Origin: Arthrobacter sp. MYb227 | GTDB lineage: Bacteria; Actinomycetota; Actinomycetes; Actinomycetales; Micrococcaceae | Assembly: GCF_002975435.1 (NCBI RefSeq) | Contig: NZ_PCPT01000017.1 | Location: 1-58,485 of the forward strand | Direction: 5' to 3' | DNA: 58,485 nt | Shown: piece after piece, positions 1 through 12,093 of the stretch | Position numbering within the stretch: the first letter of the stretch is position 1 | How the letters are laid out: each line of letters begins with the position of its first letter | Notes under the pieces: model-generated | Seen by the model: the letters and a program-made list of their open reading frames with translations, nothing else | Databases searched by the model: none | What the model was told of the DNA's origin: nothing | Program-made: the position numbers and the translations under genes

Positions 1-108
1 CTGCTGGCGAGCCAGCTCCGCGTCAATACGCTCGGCGATCTCCGGATCAAGCGTGGAAATATCCTGCGTCAGCGATGCAGGGGCCAGGGATTCGAAGGTA
101 GCGGTCAC
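1..108 (-). CDS. glyA: Serine hydroxymethyltransferase, N-terminal fragment
   Basis: Only the first 36 codons lie in the window; the gene continues past the left edge. It starts with GTG, and that start overlaps the gcvH stop in a GTGA junction, so the two genes are translationally coupled. The readable residues include the stretch [19 protein letters not shown], which fits the usual N-terminus of actinobacterial SHMT. SHMT interconverts glycine and serine using tetrahydrofolate in the cytoplasm and uses the methylene-THF made by the glycine cleavage system, so it fits as the last gene of this operon. The catalytic core and PLP lysine are outside the window, so the call rests on the N-terminus and context. 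Confidence 0.8.
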   Translation of the reverse strand, partial: MTATFESLAPASLTQDISTLDPEIAERIDAELARQQ

Positions 109-485
109 GCTACATCGCCACCGTTGGCCGAGGCGTACTCTGCCGCAGTAAGCAGCGGGCCTTCCTCGGTCACCTCAACGGTGAACAGCCAGCCGGCGCC
201 GTATGGGTCTTCGTTAAGGATTGCCGGGTTGTCGATGGCGTCCTGGTTGACAGCAACGATGGTGCCGGTGACCGGTGAGTACAAATCGGATACCGACTTG
301 GTGGACTCAACTTCGCCACAGGTTTCGCCTGCGGTCACTGCGTCGCCAACCTCTGGCAGATCAACGTAGACAACGTCGCCCAGTGCATCTGCTGCTACCT
401 GGGTGATGCCGACCTTGGCAGGGGTCGCGTCATCGAGCCACTCGTGCTCGGCGGAGTAACGAAGGGAGGCAAGAACCTTGCTCAT
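105..485 (-). CDS. gcvH: Glycine cleavage system H protein
   Basis: 126-aa lipoyl carrier protein that shuttles the aminomethyl group between the P, T and L proteins of the glycine cleavage complex. The lipoylation motif [11 protein letters not shown] is present, with the modified lysine at residue 63, close to the position in E. coli GcvH. The start is the ATG giving MSKVLASL, preceded by GAGG about 9 bases upstream. A longer in-frame reading upstream lacks H-protein character and crosses the gcvT-gcvH spacer. It is the third gene of the minus-strand gcvP-gcvT-gcvH-glyA operon. Length is normal for the family. Confidence 0.97.
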   Translation of the reverse strand: MSKVLASLRYSAEHEWLDDATPAKVGITQVAADALGDVVYVDLPEVGDAVTAGETCGEVESTKSVSDLYSPVTGTIVAVNQDAIDNPAILNEDPYGAGWLFTVEVTEEGPLLTAAEYASANGGDVA

Positions 486-583
486 GATGATATTTCCTCT
501 CAAAGAATGTGATGGTAAAGCTGTAAAGCCGTGTGGTTGGTGGTGCGCTGAGCAACTAAATGCCTCGCACACCACCAACAACG

Positions 584-1696
584 TTACTTGGCTCGGGTGT
601 AGAACGGCAGCGCGACGACCTCAAAGGCCTCCGGCTTGCCACGCAAATCAACATCGACCTTGGTGCCGATTTCCGCGTGCTGCGGTTCAACATAGGCCAG
701 TGCCACCGGGAAGCCCAGGGTTGGGGACGGCTGACCGGAGGTCACAGCACCAATCTGGGTGCCATCAACCGAGACCGGGTAACCGCCACGACCGGCGCGA
801 CGTCCAAGACCCTTCAAGCCGACCAGTACCTTCTTGGCGCCCTCGGCCTTGATGGCCTCCAATGCCGTGCGGCCCACGAAGTCTTCTTCCTTCTTGAAGG
901 AGACGATGGGGCCTAGGTTGGCCTCGAACGGGTTGCCTTCTTCGGAGAGCTCGTTGCCGTACAGCGGCATGCCGGCCTCGAGGCGCAGCGAGTCGCGGCA
1001 GGCAAGACCTGCCGGGGTCAACCCGTGGTTTGCGCCGGCCTTCATGAGTGCTTCCCACAGTGCCGGGGCCTGATCGTTGGGCAGGTACAGCTCAAAGCCG
1101 TCCTCACCGGTGTAACCGGTACGCGCCAACAACACGTCGAAGCCACCAATGGTTGCCTCGTCCGCTGCGTAGTACGGCATCTCGGAGACAAGTGCCTTGT
1201 TTGCATCGTCGGCAAGCTCATGCAGGATGGCCACGGAGTTTGGACCCTGCACGGCAACCAGTGAGGTATCTGCCGAGGCATCGGTGACAACTACGTCAAA
1301 GCCAGCCGCACGTTCGGCAAGGGCTGCCGCAACAACCGGTGCGTTACCGGCGTTAGGAACCACCAGGAACTTTTCTTCGCCGCGGCGGTAGGTGATTAGG
1401 TCATCAATGATGCCACCTGCTTCGTTGCAGATCACCGAGTACTTGGCGCGGCCGATCTTCATGATCGCCATGTTGCCGGCCAGCGCCGAGTTCAGGAACT
1501 TCGCTGCTTCCGGGCCTTCAACCCAGACTTCGCCCATGTGGGAGAGGTCAAAGAGACCAGCGGTCTCGCGTACTGCCTTGTGTTCGGCCAATTCCGAACC
1601 GTACTTCAGCGGCATATCCCAGCCACCGAAGTCGGTGAAGGAAGCGCCTAGTTCCGCATGCTGGGCATGCAGGGAGGTTTTCTTCGGGTCGCTCAT
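584..1696 (-). CDS. gcvT: Glycine cleavage system T protein (aminomethyltransferase)
   Basis: 370-aa aminomethyltransferase. It takes the aminomethyl group from lipoylated GcvH, releases ammonia and passes the methylene to tetrahydrofolate. The protein opens with an [17 protein letters not shown] block typical of GcvT and ends with the usual barrel domain (PFYTRAK at the C-terminus). The ATG at 1696 is chosen because AAAGG lies 8 bases upstream; a TTG one codon earlier is possible but too close to that site. It lies 36 bp after gcvP and about 100 bp before gcvH. No truncation is seen. Confidence 0.97.
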   Translation of the reverse strand: MSDPKKTSLHAQHAELGASFTDFGGWDMPLKYGSELAEHKAVRETAGLFDLSHMGEVWVEGPEAAKFLNSALAGNMAIMKIGRAKYSVICNEAGGIIDDLITYRRGEEKFLVVPNAGNAPVVAAALAERAAGFDVVVTDASADTSLVAVQGPNSVAILHELADDANKALVSEMPYYAADEATIGGFDVLLARTGYTGEDGFELYLPNDQAPALWEALMKAGANHGLTPAGLACRDSLRLEAGMPLYGNELSEEGNPFEANLGPIVSFKKEEDFVGRTALEAIKAEGAKKVLVGLKGLGRRAGRGGYPVSVDGTQIGAVTSGQPSPTLGFPVALAYVEPQHAEIGTKVDVDLRGKPEAFEVVALPFYTRAK

Positions 1697-1732
1697 CAAG
1701 CTACCTTTCGTGGGGTAAACGAGTTCTCGGGC

Positions 1733-4570
<2,838 letters not shown>

Positions 4571-4621
4571 GGGGAACTCCATTGGGTCATCGGCGTACGC
4601 GCACGCCGAACGAGCTGCAAG

Positions 4622-4837
4622 TTCCTCTCCGACCCTGTTTCTGTGACCTGAGAGTTTCCGCACCACCCGCTGGAGACGGGAGATTGCTTGCACCTTCGGT
4701 GAGCCGCAACGCCTTAGGCGATGTTGCTACTTTCCAGAGTTGCCTCTTCGCGGCGGTACGGGGGCCTGAGAGTTTCCCGGAGAGGAATTGCTCCTACGGC
4801 GCCCGACCAACTTACGTTGAGCGGGACTCTCCCGCCG
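4622..4837 (-). promoter_or_regulatory. Tandem glycine riboswitch (two aptamers) upstream of gcvP
   Basis: Read on the minus strand, the leader has two consecutive copies of the glycine-aptamer signature. The first has GGGAGAGTCCCGC, GGAGCAA and ACTCTCAGG. The second has CACCGAAGGTGCAAG and ACTCTCAGGTCACAG, and closes with GGAGAGG. The first aptamer occupies roughly 4755-4837 and the second roughly 4622-4745. This is the classic tandem arrangement in front of gcv operons, where glycine binding generally raises expression. The distance to the gcvP start is about 50 bases, so control of termination or of translation initiation are both possible. Aptamer limits are approximate. Confidence 0.9.
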
Positions 4838-5116
4838 CGTGTCAATGGCTATGCCCCCTGCGAGGCACGCCTTCCATCCTACCGCCGAAGCGTGAGCCAA
4901 ACAACATGTGGCATTGAATCGCAGATCAGCATGGCAATTTGAAAAAAACTTCTGACCTTTCCCCGCTTCCGATTCCATCGGCCGAAAGGAAATCGAACAC
5001 CTAGGCGAGATTTTATACTTGGGCTCAACGCGACACTCATGAACGAAGCCATGACTCAGTTCGGTACTCCTTTGGCCGTTTCCCGCACACTGCAGCGTCA
5101 TCTTCGGGCCTACACG
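4838..5116. other. Intergenic region, upstream of the gcv leader
   Basis: No convincing gene is seen here. The open frames that cross it overlap the riboswitch and read as shadows. The minus-strand promoter for the gcv operon must lie in this stretch, but I do not see a clear -35/-10 pair that I would defend. Confidence 0.5.
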
Positions 5117-5160
5117 TATAGGGGGCGACTAACCAATATTTTGGTTAGTCGCCCCTCTAT
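5117..5160. terminator. Hairpin terminator downstream of aqpZ
   Basis: A perfect 15-bp stem (arms at 5122-5136 and 5141-5155, GGGGCGACTAACCAA and its complement) with a TATT loop, extended by weaker pairing of the flanking TATAG/CTATA. It has no long T tract. It lies just past the aqpZ stop on the minus strand. Confidence 0.75.
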
Positions 5161-5189
5161 ACTCGAATGCATTTCAGAACGTGAAAAAC

Positions 5190-5942
5190 CTATACAAGTT
5201 CCTCGGTGGCCTTACGGTCCGGGAACAACACGTAGTAGGTGAGACCCGCGATTGCCGCGCCGATCAGTGGTGCCACGAAGAATAGCCACACCTGACCCAA
5301 GGCTTCAGGTCCGGCAAACCATGCGACCCCCAATGAACGCGCAGGGTTTACCGAGGTGTTGCTGATTGGAATGGCAACGAGGTGGATCAGGGTCAGTGAA
5401 AGACCAATAGCAATCCCGGCAAAACCAGCTGGCGCACGTAGATCCGTGGCCCCCAGAATCACATAGAGGAAGATCGCCGTGAGCACGATTTCGGCCACCA
5501 GCACCGAAGCCATTGAGTATCCATCCGGAGAACGCTCGCCATAACCATTTGAGGCGAATCCGGATTCGACGGCGTTGAAGCCATCCTTGCCATTGGCAAT
5601 AAGGAACAGCACGGCACCGGCAACGGAGGCTGCAATCAGCTGAGTCACGATATAAGGAAGTACAAGCTTCCATTCCACACGCTTGGCAAATGCGGCACCC
5701 ACGGTTACTGCCGGGTTGAAGTGTCCACCGGAGATGTGGCCAACCGCGTAGACCATCACCATGACCGTGAGACCAAAGGCCAGCGCAACGCCAAGAAATC
5801 CGATGCCCATGTTCACTGTCTCATCGGAGAGAACCTTTGCGGCGAAAATAGCCGAACCACAGCCGCCAAATACCAACACGAAGGTGCCCATAAATTCAGC
5901 GGAAAGTTTCGCACCGAGTGTTGGTGCATGTATCTCAGACAT
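5190..5942 (-). CDS. aqpZ: Aquaporin Z
   Basis: 250-aa MIP-family channel with six predicted membrane helices and the two half-helix NPA motifs, HFNPAV at residues 74-79 and SVNPARS at 197-203. The residues at the selectivity-filter positions appear to be F56, H187, T196 and R202. This set is typical of water-selective AqpZ rather than glycerol facilitators. A GGAGG ribosome site lies 9 bases before the ATG. The gene is alone, with a hairpin terminator after it. It allows osmotic water flow across the cytoplasmic membrane. Confidence 0.95.
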   Translation of the reverse strand: MSEIHAPTLGAKLSAEFMGTFVLVFGGCGSAIFAAKVLSDETVNMGIGFLGVALAFGLTVMVMVYAVGHISGGHFNPAVTVGAAFAKRVEWKLVLPYIVTQLIAASVAGAVLFLIANGKDGFNAVESGFASNGYGERSPDGYSMASVLVAEIVLTAIFLYVILGATDLRAPAGFAGIAIGLSLTLIHLVAIPISNTSVNPARSLGVAWFAGPEALGQVWLFFVAPLIGAAIAGLTYYVLFPDRKATEELV

Positions 5943-6228
5943 ATAAACCTACCTCCATCGTCGTCGTTGTTTATTGAGCCACAGAGGTTCGTACCACACT
6001 CACAAACCCACGTAAACGCATCCTAGGTCAGGGGTGACTCTGGGCGCTAGCTATGAGCACCAATTGATCGGCACCATAGAACAGCGAAATCAGCCTACGA
6101 CACCTCCCCAACAGGAATCGGAATTCAAACCGAGCCTTCCAAACACGTCACAAATTTGTCGCATGGTGGCACAAAACGTGGCACTACATCTGGTGCTCAT
6201 ACCCATAGTTCAGCACCGCTGCTCGATG

Positions 6229-6978
6229 CTATAGAACCCCTGAAACACCCAACCACGAACCAATGGCAAAGGTGACGGCGAGCGCCGCTGCCCCACCGAT
6301 CAGCACCCTGAGCGTAGGCCGTAGCATCGGAGCTCCGCCCAGCCGGGCACCCAACGCCCCGGTAATTCCCAGTGCGATCATCACGGCAATAAAGGTGATG
6401 GGGATTTTCAGTGCACCGGGAAGGAACACGGCAGTGGCGAAGGGCAGCGCGGCTCCCACGGAAAAGGCGATGGCGGAGGCGATGGCCGCGTTCCAGGGGT
6501 TGAGCACCTCGTCTTGATCGAGTTGTAGCTCGGCATCCAGATGGGCCGCCAGCGCATCATGTTCGGTCAGTTCGCGGGCCACCTGTGCCGCGGTTCTTGG
6601 GCTCAGTCCCTTGGCTTCGTAGAGCCCGGTCAGCTCGGCCAGTTCTTCCTGCGGCATGTGCTTGAGCTCTAGACGTTCCTTTTCGATCAGCGCCCGTTGC
6701 GAGTCGGCGGAGCTTGAGACCGAGACGTACTCCCCCAGTGCCATGGAGATGGCCCCGCCGATGGCCGCAGCAGCACCCGCGGCTAGAATTGGCCCGTTGG
6801 CAGTTGTGGCTCCGGCAACGCCAACCACTACCGCTGCCACCGAGACAATCCCATCATTGGCGCCCAGCACCCCGGCGCGTAGCCAGTTCAGCCGTTCGGC
6901 GACTCCCCGATTATGGGGTTCGTTCGCGTGTTTGCCTTGTGTATCCGGTGCCTCGTGGGATTTCTGTTGCCCGTCCAT
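6229..6978 (-). CDS. VIT1/CCC1-family Fe2+/Mn2+ transporter-like membrane protein
   Basis: 249-aa protein with the VIT family layout. An N-terminal block RLNWLRAGVLGANDGIVSVA leads into two hydrophobic helices, followed by a charged cytoplasmic domain (about residues 100-150) and three more helices at the C-terminus. The motif GALISMALGEYVSVSS appears here as GAISMALGEYVSVSS. Relatives in yeast and plants move iron and manganese, and bacterial members are usually annotated only by family. The ATG at 6978 with GGGGA close upstream is preferred; a TTG four codons earlier is an alternative. Substrate is inferred from the family only. Confidence 0.88.
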   Translation of the reverse strand: MDGQQKSHEAPDTQGKHANEPHNRGVAERLNWLRAGVLGANDGIVSVAAVVVGVAGATTANGPILAAGAAAAIGGAISMALGEYVSVSSSADSQRALIEKERLELKHMPQEELAELTGLYEAKGLSPRTAAQVARELTEHDALAAHLDAELQLDQDEVLNPWNAAIASAIAFSVGAALPFATAVFLPGALKIPITFIAVMIALGITGALGARLGGAPMLRPTLRVLIGGAAALAVTFAIGSWLGVSGVL

Positions 6979-7081
6979 GGTCCCCAGCAAATCATTTCCC
7001 GCAGCGTCTTGACTAGATGTGTGGCTGATCTTGCCGATTCAGGCAACGAACCCGAGGCATATCGCGCCGCGGACCCTAGAT

Positions 7082-7876
7082 TTAGGAGGCAAGCCCCTGC
7101 AGCGAAATATACTGCGGGTAGCGTGCCGAAAGGTGATCGCCCGATGAGGTGCCGGTGAGCCGACGTTTGATCCACGGTGCCAAGAATTCTTTGGCCCACA
7201 CGGCATCCGCGCGTGCCTTTTGAATCCTGGATTGCACCACCATCGGTGGCAGCACCGGGTCGGTGATGGCATTGGGCCCCGGGCCGAGGCCAAATCCTTC
7301 GCCCAAGACACCAAGCACTTTCTTGGCCATCAGGGTGTGTCCGGCTGCTCCCATGTGTAGCCGGTCGGTGGCCCAATAACGCCAGTCCTGAAATTCGTAC
7401 CAGTTCCAGTAGTCGGCAACACGTGCACCGTGGCGTTCGGCAATGGCCCGCACCCCCAGGTTGTAGATGGCCGTACGACCGCGGGTTTTTTCAAAGATCG
7501 CCGAACCATTTGAATCAAAGCCGGTAAACAGCAGCAGTTGCGCACCGGTGCCGGCCAGCTCGCCGACCATTGCATCGTATTTTTGCAGCAGGTTATCGAT
7601 ATCCACGCGCGGGCGCAAAATATCATTGCCACCCATATACAGGCTGATCAGGCTCGGGTTCATGCGCAGGGCCACGGGCAGCTGCTCGTCGATGATTTGC
7701 CCGACCTTCTTCCCGCGGATCGCCAGATTCGCATAACCCCAGTCTGGGTCCTGGCAGAGCTGTTCGGCTACCTTATCTGCCCAGCCGCGGACCTGATTGG
7801 GCCGTGTTGGATCAACATCGCCCATTCCTTCGGTGAAGGAGTCGCCAAGAGCCAGGTATCGTTTCGAGAATTCCAC
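7082..7876 (-). CDS. SGNH/GDSL-family hydrolase (lipase/esterase-like)
   Basis: About 264 aa. The SGNH blocks are visible: block I LALGDSFTEGMG with the nucleophilic serine at residue 13, the block III GGND, and the C-terminal block V TDRLHMGAAGH with the D-x-x-H pair. There is no signal peptide, so a cytoplasmic esterase or acyl hydrolase is likely. I chose the GTG at 7876 because the family domain begins immediately after it. Another GTG two codons upstream and an ATG at 7927 remain possible, and no start has a strong ribosome site. Substrate is unknown. Confidence 0.88.
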   Translation of the reverse strand: MEFSKRYLALGDSFTEGMGDVDPTRPNQVRGWADKVAEQLCQDPDWGYANLAIRGKKVGQIIDEQLPVALRMNPSLISLYMGGNDILRPRVDIDNLLQKYDAMVGELAGTGAQLLLFTGFDSNGSAIFEKTRGRTAIYNLGVRAIAERHGARVADYWNWYEFQDWRYWATDRLHMGAAGHTLMAKKVLGVLGEGFGLGPGPNAITDPVLPPMVVQSRIQKARADAVWAKEFLAPWIKRRLTGTSSGDHLSARYPQYISLQGLAS

Positions 7877-7984
7877 GCCCACCAGCCTATCCCGGGACAA
7901 CCCGGCCTTGCCCCCTAGATGACTCATGGTTTGTACCGGCCTTAGACACAGCCACCGCATAGTCTTGGCGCGCAGGCTCAAAGC

Positions 7985-8299
7985 ATGAAACATCACCTCG
8001 GTAAGAATCTCACGCATCAAAACCACCGGTCCACTGAGCTCGAAAACCACTCATACCCCGGCCATCCGGTGTTGGGACACGGTCAAGATCTTGGTCAAGC
8101 TGGCCCACACCAGGTTCCGCTAACCCTTAGTGAGGCGACCGATCAGGCAAAGGCTACTGATGAGTACATCATCCCGGTACACATCGTGTTCTTGCATCAG
8201 GCCAACACGCGGCGCAGCGCCGAGCCGGCGCAGATCCCCTGGCTAGAGGAACTTCGGGCCGATCAGTATCTCTCAGATTTACCTTCCGAAGTCATCTAA
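7985..8299 (+). CDS. Hypothetical protein, 104 aa
   Basis: Small open frame divergent from the SGNH hydrolase gene. Codon use looks protein-like, especially in the second half, which carries an amphipathic helical stretch (WLEELRADQYLSDLPSE). The first 40 residues are rich in His, Asn and Gln. I recognise no domain, signal peptide or membrane segment. The ribosome site is weak, so the start is uncertain and the gene itself is only probable. Confidence 0.4.
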   Translation: MKHHLGKNLTHQNHRSTELENHSYPGHPVLGHGQDLGQAGPHQVPLTLSEATDQAKATDEYIIPVHIVFLHQANTRRSAEPAQIPWLEELRADQYLSDLPSEVI

Positions 8300-8393
8300 G
8301 CGGATTTCTATCCCTGGCTAAGAGCTAAAGTTCTCGAAGAAGGTGCCCCTTTCCCTGCATTCGCACGGATTTCAGTTCCGTCGCGCCAAAGGA

Positions 8394-9563
8394 TTAGCCG
8401 CCCAACAGCACCTGGCGGCTCAGTACACTCAGGCGTCCACCGCGCGATCCGGTGCCGCCGGCCTCGGCTCGCGAAGGAATGTAGCCAAAGGCCAATCCGT
8501 AGGCCGGATCTGCATAGCCAAGCGAAGCATTAGCCCCATCGTGGCCAAAGGCGCGTGCTGATCCAAAGTCGTTGCCCGCATGCGCTTTCATGAAACCAAT
8601 GCCAAAGGCATTCTGGTTCCCAGAAGCACGGTCAAAACCATAAACCCGGTCTTGGCTGACCGCGGCGATGGTCTGTGCGGTGAGCAATGGTGCGTGTTCA
8701 TCACCCGATGCATCAACAAAGCCAGTGGTTACGGCCGCATAGAGCGTTGCTAAGCCATGTGCATTGGCAACCCCACCAATCGCGGCAAGTCCTGCCTCAC
8801 GTACGGCACGGGTATTTGGCACATCCATCAGTTCGAAGCTCGGACCTTCGGGTCCCACAAACCCGGCGGTGGAATTTAGCGCAAGTCCCAGCGTCGAGTA
8901 CGGATCGATGAACTGTGCCTCATCCCCGGCGGTGGCCTTGAGCACCGGGCGGAAGCGCTCCTCAAGAGATTCGGGCAACCCCAGGTAAAAATCGATGTCA
9001 TGCGGGGCACGCATGCGACGCTCAAAAATACTCTGCAACGATTCTTGGGCGGCCCGGCGAGCCAGCTCCTCCATGAAAACACCCATACTCAGTGCGTGAT
9101 AGGTAAAGATGCCGGGAGCATTCCAAAGCGGCTGAGCCGCAGCCAGAATCCCGGCGGCGAGCTGCGAATCAATGAGCTCTTCTTGGGTGAATCCACCCTC
9201 AACTCCGGGCAGGCCACCTTGGTGGCTGAGCAATTGGGCCACGGTCATGGCTTCCTTGCCGGCGGTGGCAAATTCCGGCCAGTATTCGGCCACCGTTGCT
9301 TCGAGCTCCAGCACGCCTTCTTGCACCAGCAACGCCATGACTAGCGCTCCTGCACCCTTGGAGCAGGAGAACACCCCCGTCATCGAATCGTCGCTGCAAT
9401 CATCACCAACATGCATGTCAACAACCAGTTCACCGTGCTGGTAGATGGCCAGCTGGCCCGAATACGTTGGATCGTCTTGAGCGTAGGACGCCAGCAGCTC
9501 GGCAACGGGGGCAAAACGTCGGTCAAGGGTCTTGGCATTTATCTGCGTAGTCACCTGCCCCAC
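8394..9563 (-). CDS. Serine hydrolase of the class C beta-lactamase / family VIII esterase fold
   Basis: 389-aa protein of the penicillin-binding-protein-like hydrolase family. The S-x-x-K motif is SCSK at residues 66-69, the second motif is Y155 in FTYHALS, and the third is HDG at 341-343 in place of KTG. The HxG variant is typical of family VIII carboxylesterases and related hydrolases rather than true beta-lactamases. No signal peptide is seen, which also argues for an intracellular esterase. The start is GTG at 9563 with AGG five bases upstream; a second GTG three codons later is possible. It lies 78 bp after the RNase H gene on the same strand. Confidence 0.88.
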   Translation of the reverse strand: MGQVTTQINAKTLDRRFAPVAELLASYAQDDPTYSGQLAIYQHGELVVDMHVGDDCSDDSMTGVFSCSKGAGALVMALLVQEGVLELEATVAEYWPEFATAGKEAMTVAQLLSHQGGLPGVEGGFTQEELIDSQLAAGILAAAQPLWNAPGIFTYHALSMGVFMEELARRAAQESLQSIFERRMRAPHDIDFYLGLPESLEERFRPVLKATAGDEAQFIDPYSTLGLALNSTAGFVGPEGPSFELMDVPNTRAVREAGLAAIGGVANAHGLATLYAAVTTGFVDASGDEHAPLLTAQTIAAVSQDRVYGFDRASGNQNAFGIGFMKAHAGNDFGSARAFGHDGANASLGYADPAYGLAFGYIPSRAEAGGTGSRGGRLSVLSRQVLLGG

Positions 9564-9641
9564 ATTACCTATTCACGTGGGCTCTCGGATGTCTTGCGAA
9601 CCATTCATGACGGTGTCACACCGTTTATGGCTCCTATGGCA

Positions 9642-10634
9642 CTAGCTGGAGGGGGTTTCTTGCCGGTAGCGCAGCAACCAGCGGCCCTCGATCCGATGCC
9701 AGAATGAGGAACACAAAATCACTTGGTGACCCGACTGCAATCTGTAGGCAAGCTGCACCATATTTGCACCCAGCGGGTTAGCGGCAAGCACCTGCAGGCT
9801 GCCACCCGGTGGCAGTGCCTGGCCCGCACCGAGTGCCGCAATGATCGTCGATCTGTCGGTCAGTGAGCCATCACGGCTAATCTCCTGGAATTCCGGGTGC
9901 AAGAATGCGAGCACCTCACGCACATCACCGCGCACCTCATCGGAAAGTAGTTCGCTTTCAAGTTCAAAGACCATGTGTAGATCGGAGGCCGATGCTTCTG
10001 GCTCACGCTGTACCGGAAGCGGGGCCACCGGCGCCTCGGCAATGGTGTGCGGTGGCGCTGCAGCGGGGCTTTGGCCCTGTGCATCCTCGAGCATGGCTAG
10101 CGTTTCGCTTTCCACCGGCGTGGAGGATATCTGCGCGCGTTTTGCCGCACGTTCCCCGGCATCGGGTGCGTCTTTGAGTCCCGGCCCGGCATCGGGTTCG
10201 CGCCCGGCCTGATACGCGGTGGCGGCCGCTCGAGCTCGGTCATCTGCGGCCTCATTCAGATCATGCCCGGCATGTCCCTTGACCCATTCAAAGCGGTAGT
10301 TCCGACCCTTGATGGCTTCATCGATCTCCTTGAGCAGTTCAAGGTTGAGCACGGGTTTTCCATCGGACTTTTTCCAGCCCTTTTTCTTCCAGCCCGGCAT
10401 CCATTTGGTCACCGAATTGATCACGTATTGCGAATCGCACAGGATGTGTAGCTCTTCATCCTTGCGGTGTGCGGTGGCGCGGAACAGGTCAAGCACCGCC
10501 ATGAGTTCGCCCATGTTGTTGGTGCCGTGTGCCCAACCACCGGAGGCCCATTGGTTATCGTCGATGTACCAAGCCCATCCGGCCGGGCCTGGGTTTCCGA
10601 GTGCTGAACCGTCTGCGGCTGCGGTGATCGTCAT
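9642..10634 (-). CDS. Ribonuclease HI fused to a DUF4440 (SnoaL-like) domain
   Basis: 330-aa two-domain protein. Residues 1-140 are RNase HI with the four acidic catalytic residues D8, E43 (NNMGELMA), D67 (CDSQYV) and D131, and the substrate-handling basic loop GWKKKGWKKS at 81-90. A linker of roughly 75 residues rich in Ala, Pro and Glu follows. Residues from about 217 to the end match the DUF4440/NTF2-like pattern (REVLAFLHPEFQEISRDG, then WRHIEGRWLLRYRQETP-like ending). RNase HI cuts the RNA strand of RNA-DNA hybrids; the role of the extra domain is unknown. Length is about twice that of a standard RNase HI because of the fusion. ATG start. Confidence 0.92.
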   Translation of the reverse strand: MTITAAADGSALGNPGPAGWAWYIDDNQWASGGWAHGTNNMGELMAVLDLFRATAHRKDEELHILCDSQYVINSVTKWMPGWKKKGWKKSDGKPVLNLELLKEIDEAIKGRNYRFEWVKGHAGHDLNEAADDRARAAATAYQAGREPDAGPGLKDAPDAGERAAKRAQISSTPVESETLAMLEDAQGQSPAAAPPHTIAEAPVAPLPVQREPEASASDLHMVFELESELLSDEVRGDVREVLAFLHPEFQEISRDGSLTDRSTIIAALGAGQALPPGGSLQVLAANPLGANMVQLAYRLQSGHQVILCSSFWHRIEGRWLLRYRQETPSS

Positions 10635-10718
10635 ATTTCAATCCTGCCACGTGCCCACCGACGCTTTCACATCGCCGCCCACGGCCCCCAAATCTTGCCT
10701 CAAGCTTTCTCGCGCTAC

Positions 10719-11276
10719 TCATACCGGTCCGCTCTCGTGCCGCTTCGATTCAAAGAGAAGGGAATCCCGAGCCACACCATCGATCGTTTTGTCGCCTACG
10801 AGGTAACCGATCCGATTCAAGCCAAGTTTCTCCAAGACGCGCACCGAAGCACTATTTTCTGGTCGACACGTTGCAACTAGTCGAGTAATCCCCTGTTCTT
10901 GGTGTGCCCACCGCATCACGGCTCCCGCTGCTTCGGTGGCAAACCCCCTGCCCCAGGAGTCTTGGCGCAGCACATAACCAATTTCGGCATCACCTTCCCG
11001 GCGTACCAGATCGGATTTTTCACGCATCAAGGCGATCGATCCAATGACTTTTCCCGCACGCGAAATGGCAAAGGTCCACGTCATCCGCGGGGTTTCGGTG
11101 CTTTCGGTCAAACATTGGGCAAGGAATGCTTGACTCTGAGCAATACTGTTAGGACCCCACTCGGAGAGCGCACACACCAGCGGATCCGAGGCGAATTCGT
11201 GCACATCGTTCAGGTCGGTTAGCAGATATTCACGCAAAACTAATCGTTCGGTGCTCAAGTCCATGCGCATTATCAT
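10719..11276 (-). CDS. GNAT-family N-acetyltransferase (RimJ/RimL type)
   Basis: 185 aa. The N-terminus STERLVLREY and the acetyl-CoA loop region DSWGRGFATEAAGAVMRWA are typical of RimJ/RimL-like GNAT enzymes, followed by ENSASVRVLEKLGL, the usual C-terminal block. GGGAAG lies 8 bases before the ATG at 11276, which selects it over two ATGs just downstream. The open frame runs further upstream but overlaps the divergent methyltransferase leader. Acceptor substrate is unknown (proteins, amino acids or small molecules). Confidence 0.88.
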   Translation of the reverse strand: MIMRMDLSTERLVLREYLLTDLNDVHEFASDPLVCALSEWGPNSIAQSQAFLAQCLTESTETPRMTWTFAISRAGKVIGSIALMREKSDLVRREGDAEIGYVLRQDSWGRGFATEAAGAVMRWAHQEQGITRLVATCRPENSASVRVLEKLGLNRIGYLVGDKTIDGVARDSLLFESKRHESGPV

Positions 11277-11403
11277 CACACACGCTTCCCGTGGACTTGG
11301 CGGTAGGCGGCAAAATTGGTACCGCGGATTCATCCCCAACCCGCCACCTCGCCTAGACTCGAAGTCGAACCCCACCAGCACTCCCACGCAAGAACCGGCG
11401 GCA

Positions 11404-12093
11404 ATGCAAAACAAAGATTCCTCAGTCCAGGCCACCTTCAACTCGGTCGCCCGACGCTATGACCTAATCAACCGCCTGATGACCCTGAACTCGCACCAAA
11501 TCTGGTGCCGCGAGGTCGCCGCCAAGGCCACCTCATTCCCGGGCTCCAGCTACCTTGACCTCGCCACCGGCACCGGTGTCATTGCCCGCGAAATTCGCAC
11601 CCAGTACCCGGCAGCAAAGATCATTGGCGCCGATTTCTCCGAATCGATGTTGGATCTTGCTCGGCAGATCAATGGCGGGGAGGGCATCGACTGGCAGTTT
11701 GCCGATGCCCATGAGCTTCCCTTTGCCGATGAGAGCTTCGATGCGGTGACCCACGGTTACCTGCTGCGCAATGTCAGCGATCTGGATAAGGTGCTTGCCG
11801 AACAGTTCCGTGTGCTCAAGCCAGGGGGCATGGTTTCGGCCCTTGAGTCTTCTCCCCCGGCCGGCCCGCTGACCCCGGTGATTCGTTTGGGCATGCGTAT
11901 CGTGATTCCAACCCTGGGTCAGTTCATTGGTAAGGATCGCCCGTCCTACGAGTACCTGGTTGATTCGACGCTTGGTTTCTTGTCCCCCGATGCGCTGCGT
12001 GAGCGTTTCATCAAGGCTGGCTTTGAAGATGTTCAGGTCAAGGCCAAGTACTTGAATACAAATATGATTTGGTCGGCACGTAAGCCCGCCTAG
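11404..12093 (+). CDS. UbiE/MenG-like C-methyltransferase
   Basis: 229-aa class I SAM-dependent methyltransferase. The N-terminus FNSVARRYDLINRLMTLNSH matches the conserved start of UbiE/MenG enzymes. SAM-binding motif I is LDLATGTG at residues 51-58, and the acidic loop IGADFSESML and post-motif VLKPGGM follow. In this group the family member would methylate demethylmenaquinone in the quinone pathway. However, no menaquinone genes are near and the sequence deviates in places, so a paralogue with another substrate is possible. The start at 11404 was chosen because family similarity begins there; the ribosome site is weak. Confidence 0.78.
   Translation: MQNKDSSVQATFNSVARRYDLINRLMTLNSHQIWCREVAAKATSFPGSSYLDLATGTGVIAREIRTQYPAAKIIGADFSESMLDLARQINGGEGIDWQFADAHELPFADESFDAVTHGYLLRNVSDLDKVLAEQFRVLKPGGMVSALESSPPAGPLTPVIRLGMRIVIPTLGQFIGKDRPSYEYLVDSTLGFLSPDALRERFIKAGFEDVQVKAKYLNTNMIWSARKPA

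Noticed and set aside
8394-9563. True beta-lactamase (resistance) assignment
   Set aside because: The third motif is HDG instead of KTG and there is no signal peptide, which fits a family VIII esterase-like hydrolase better.
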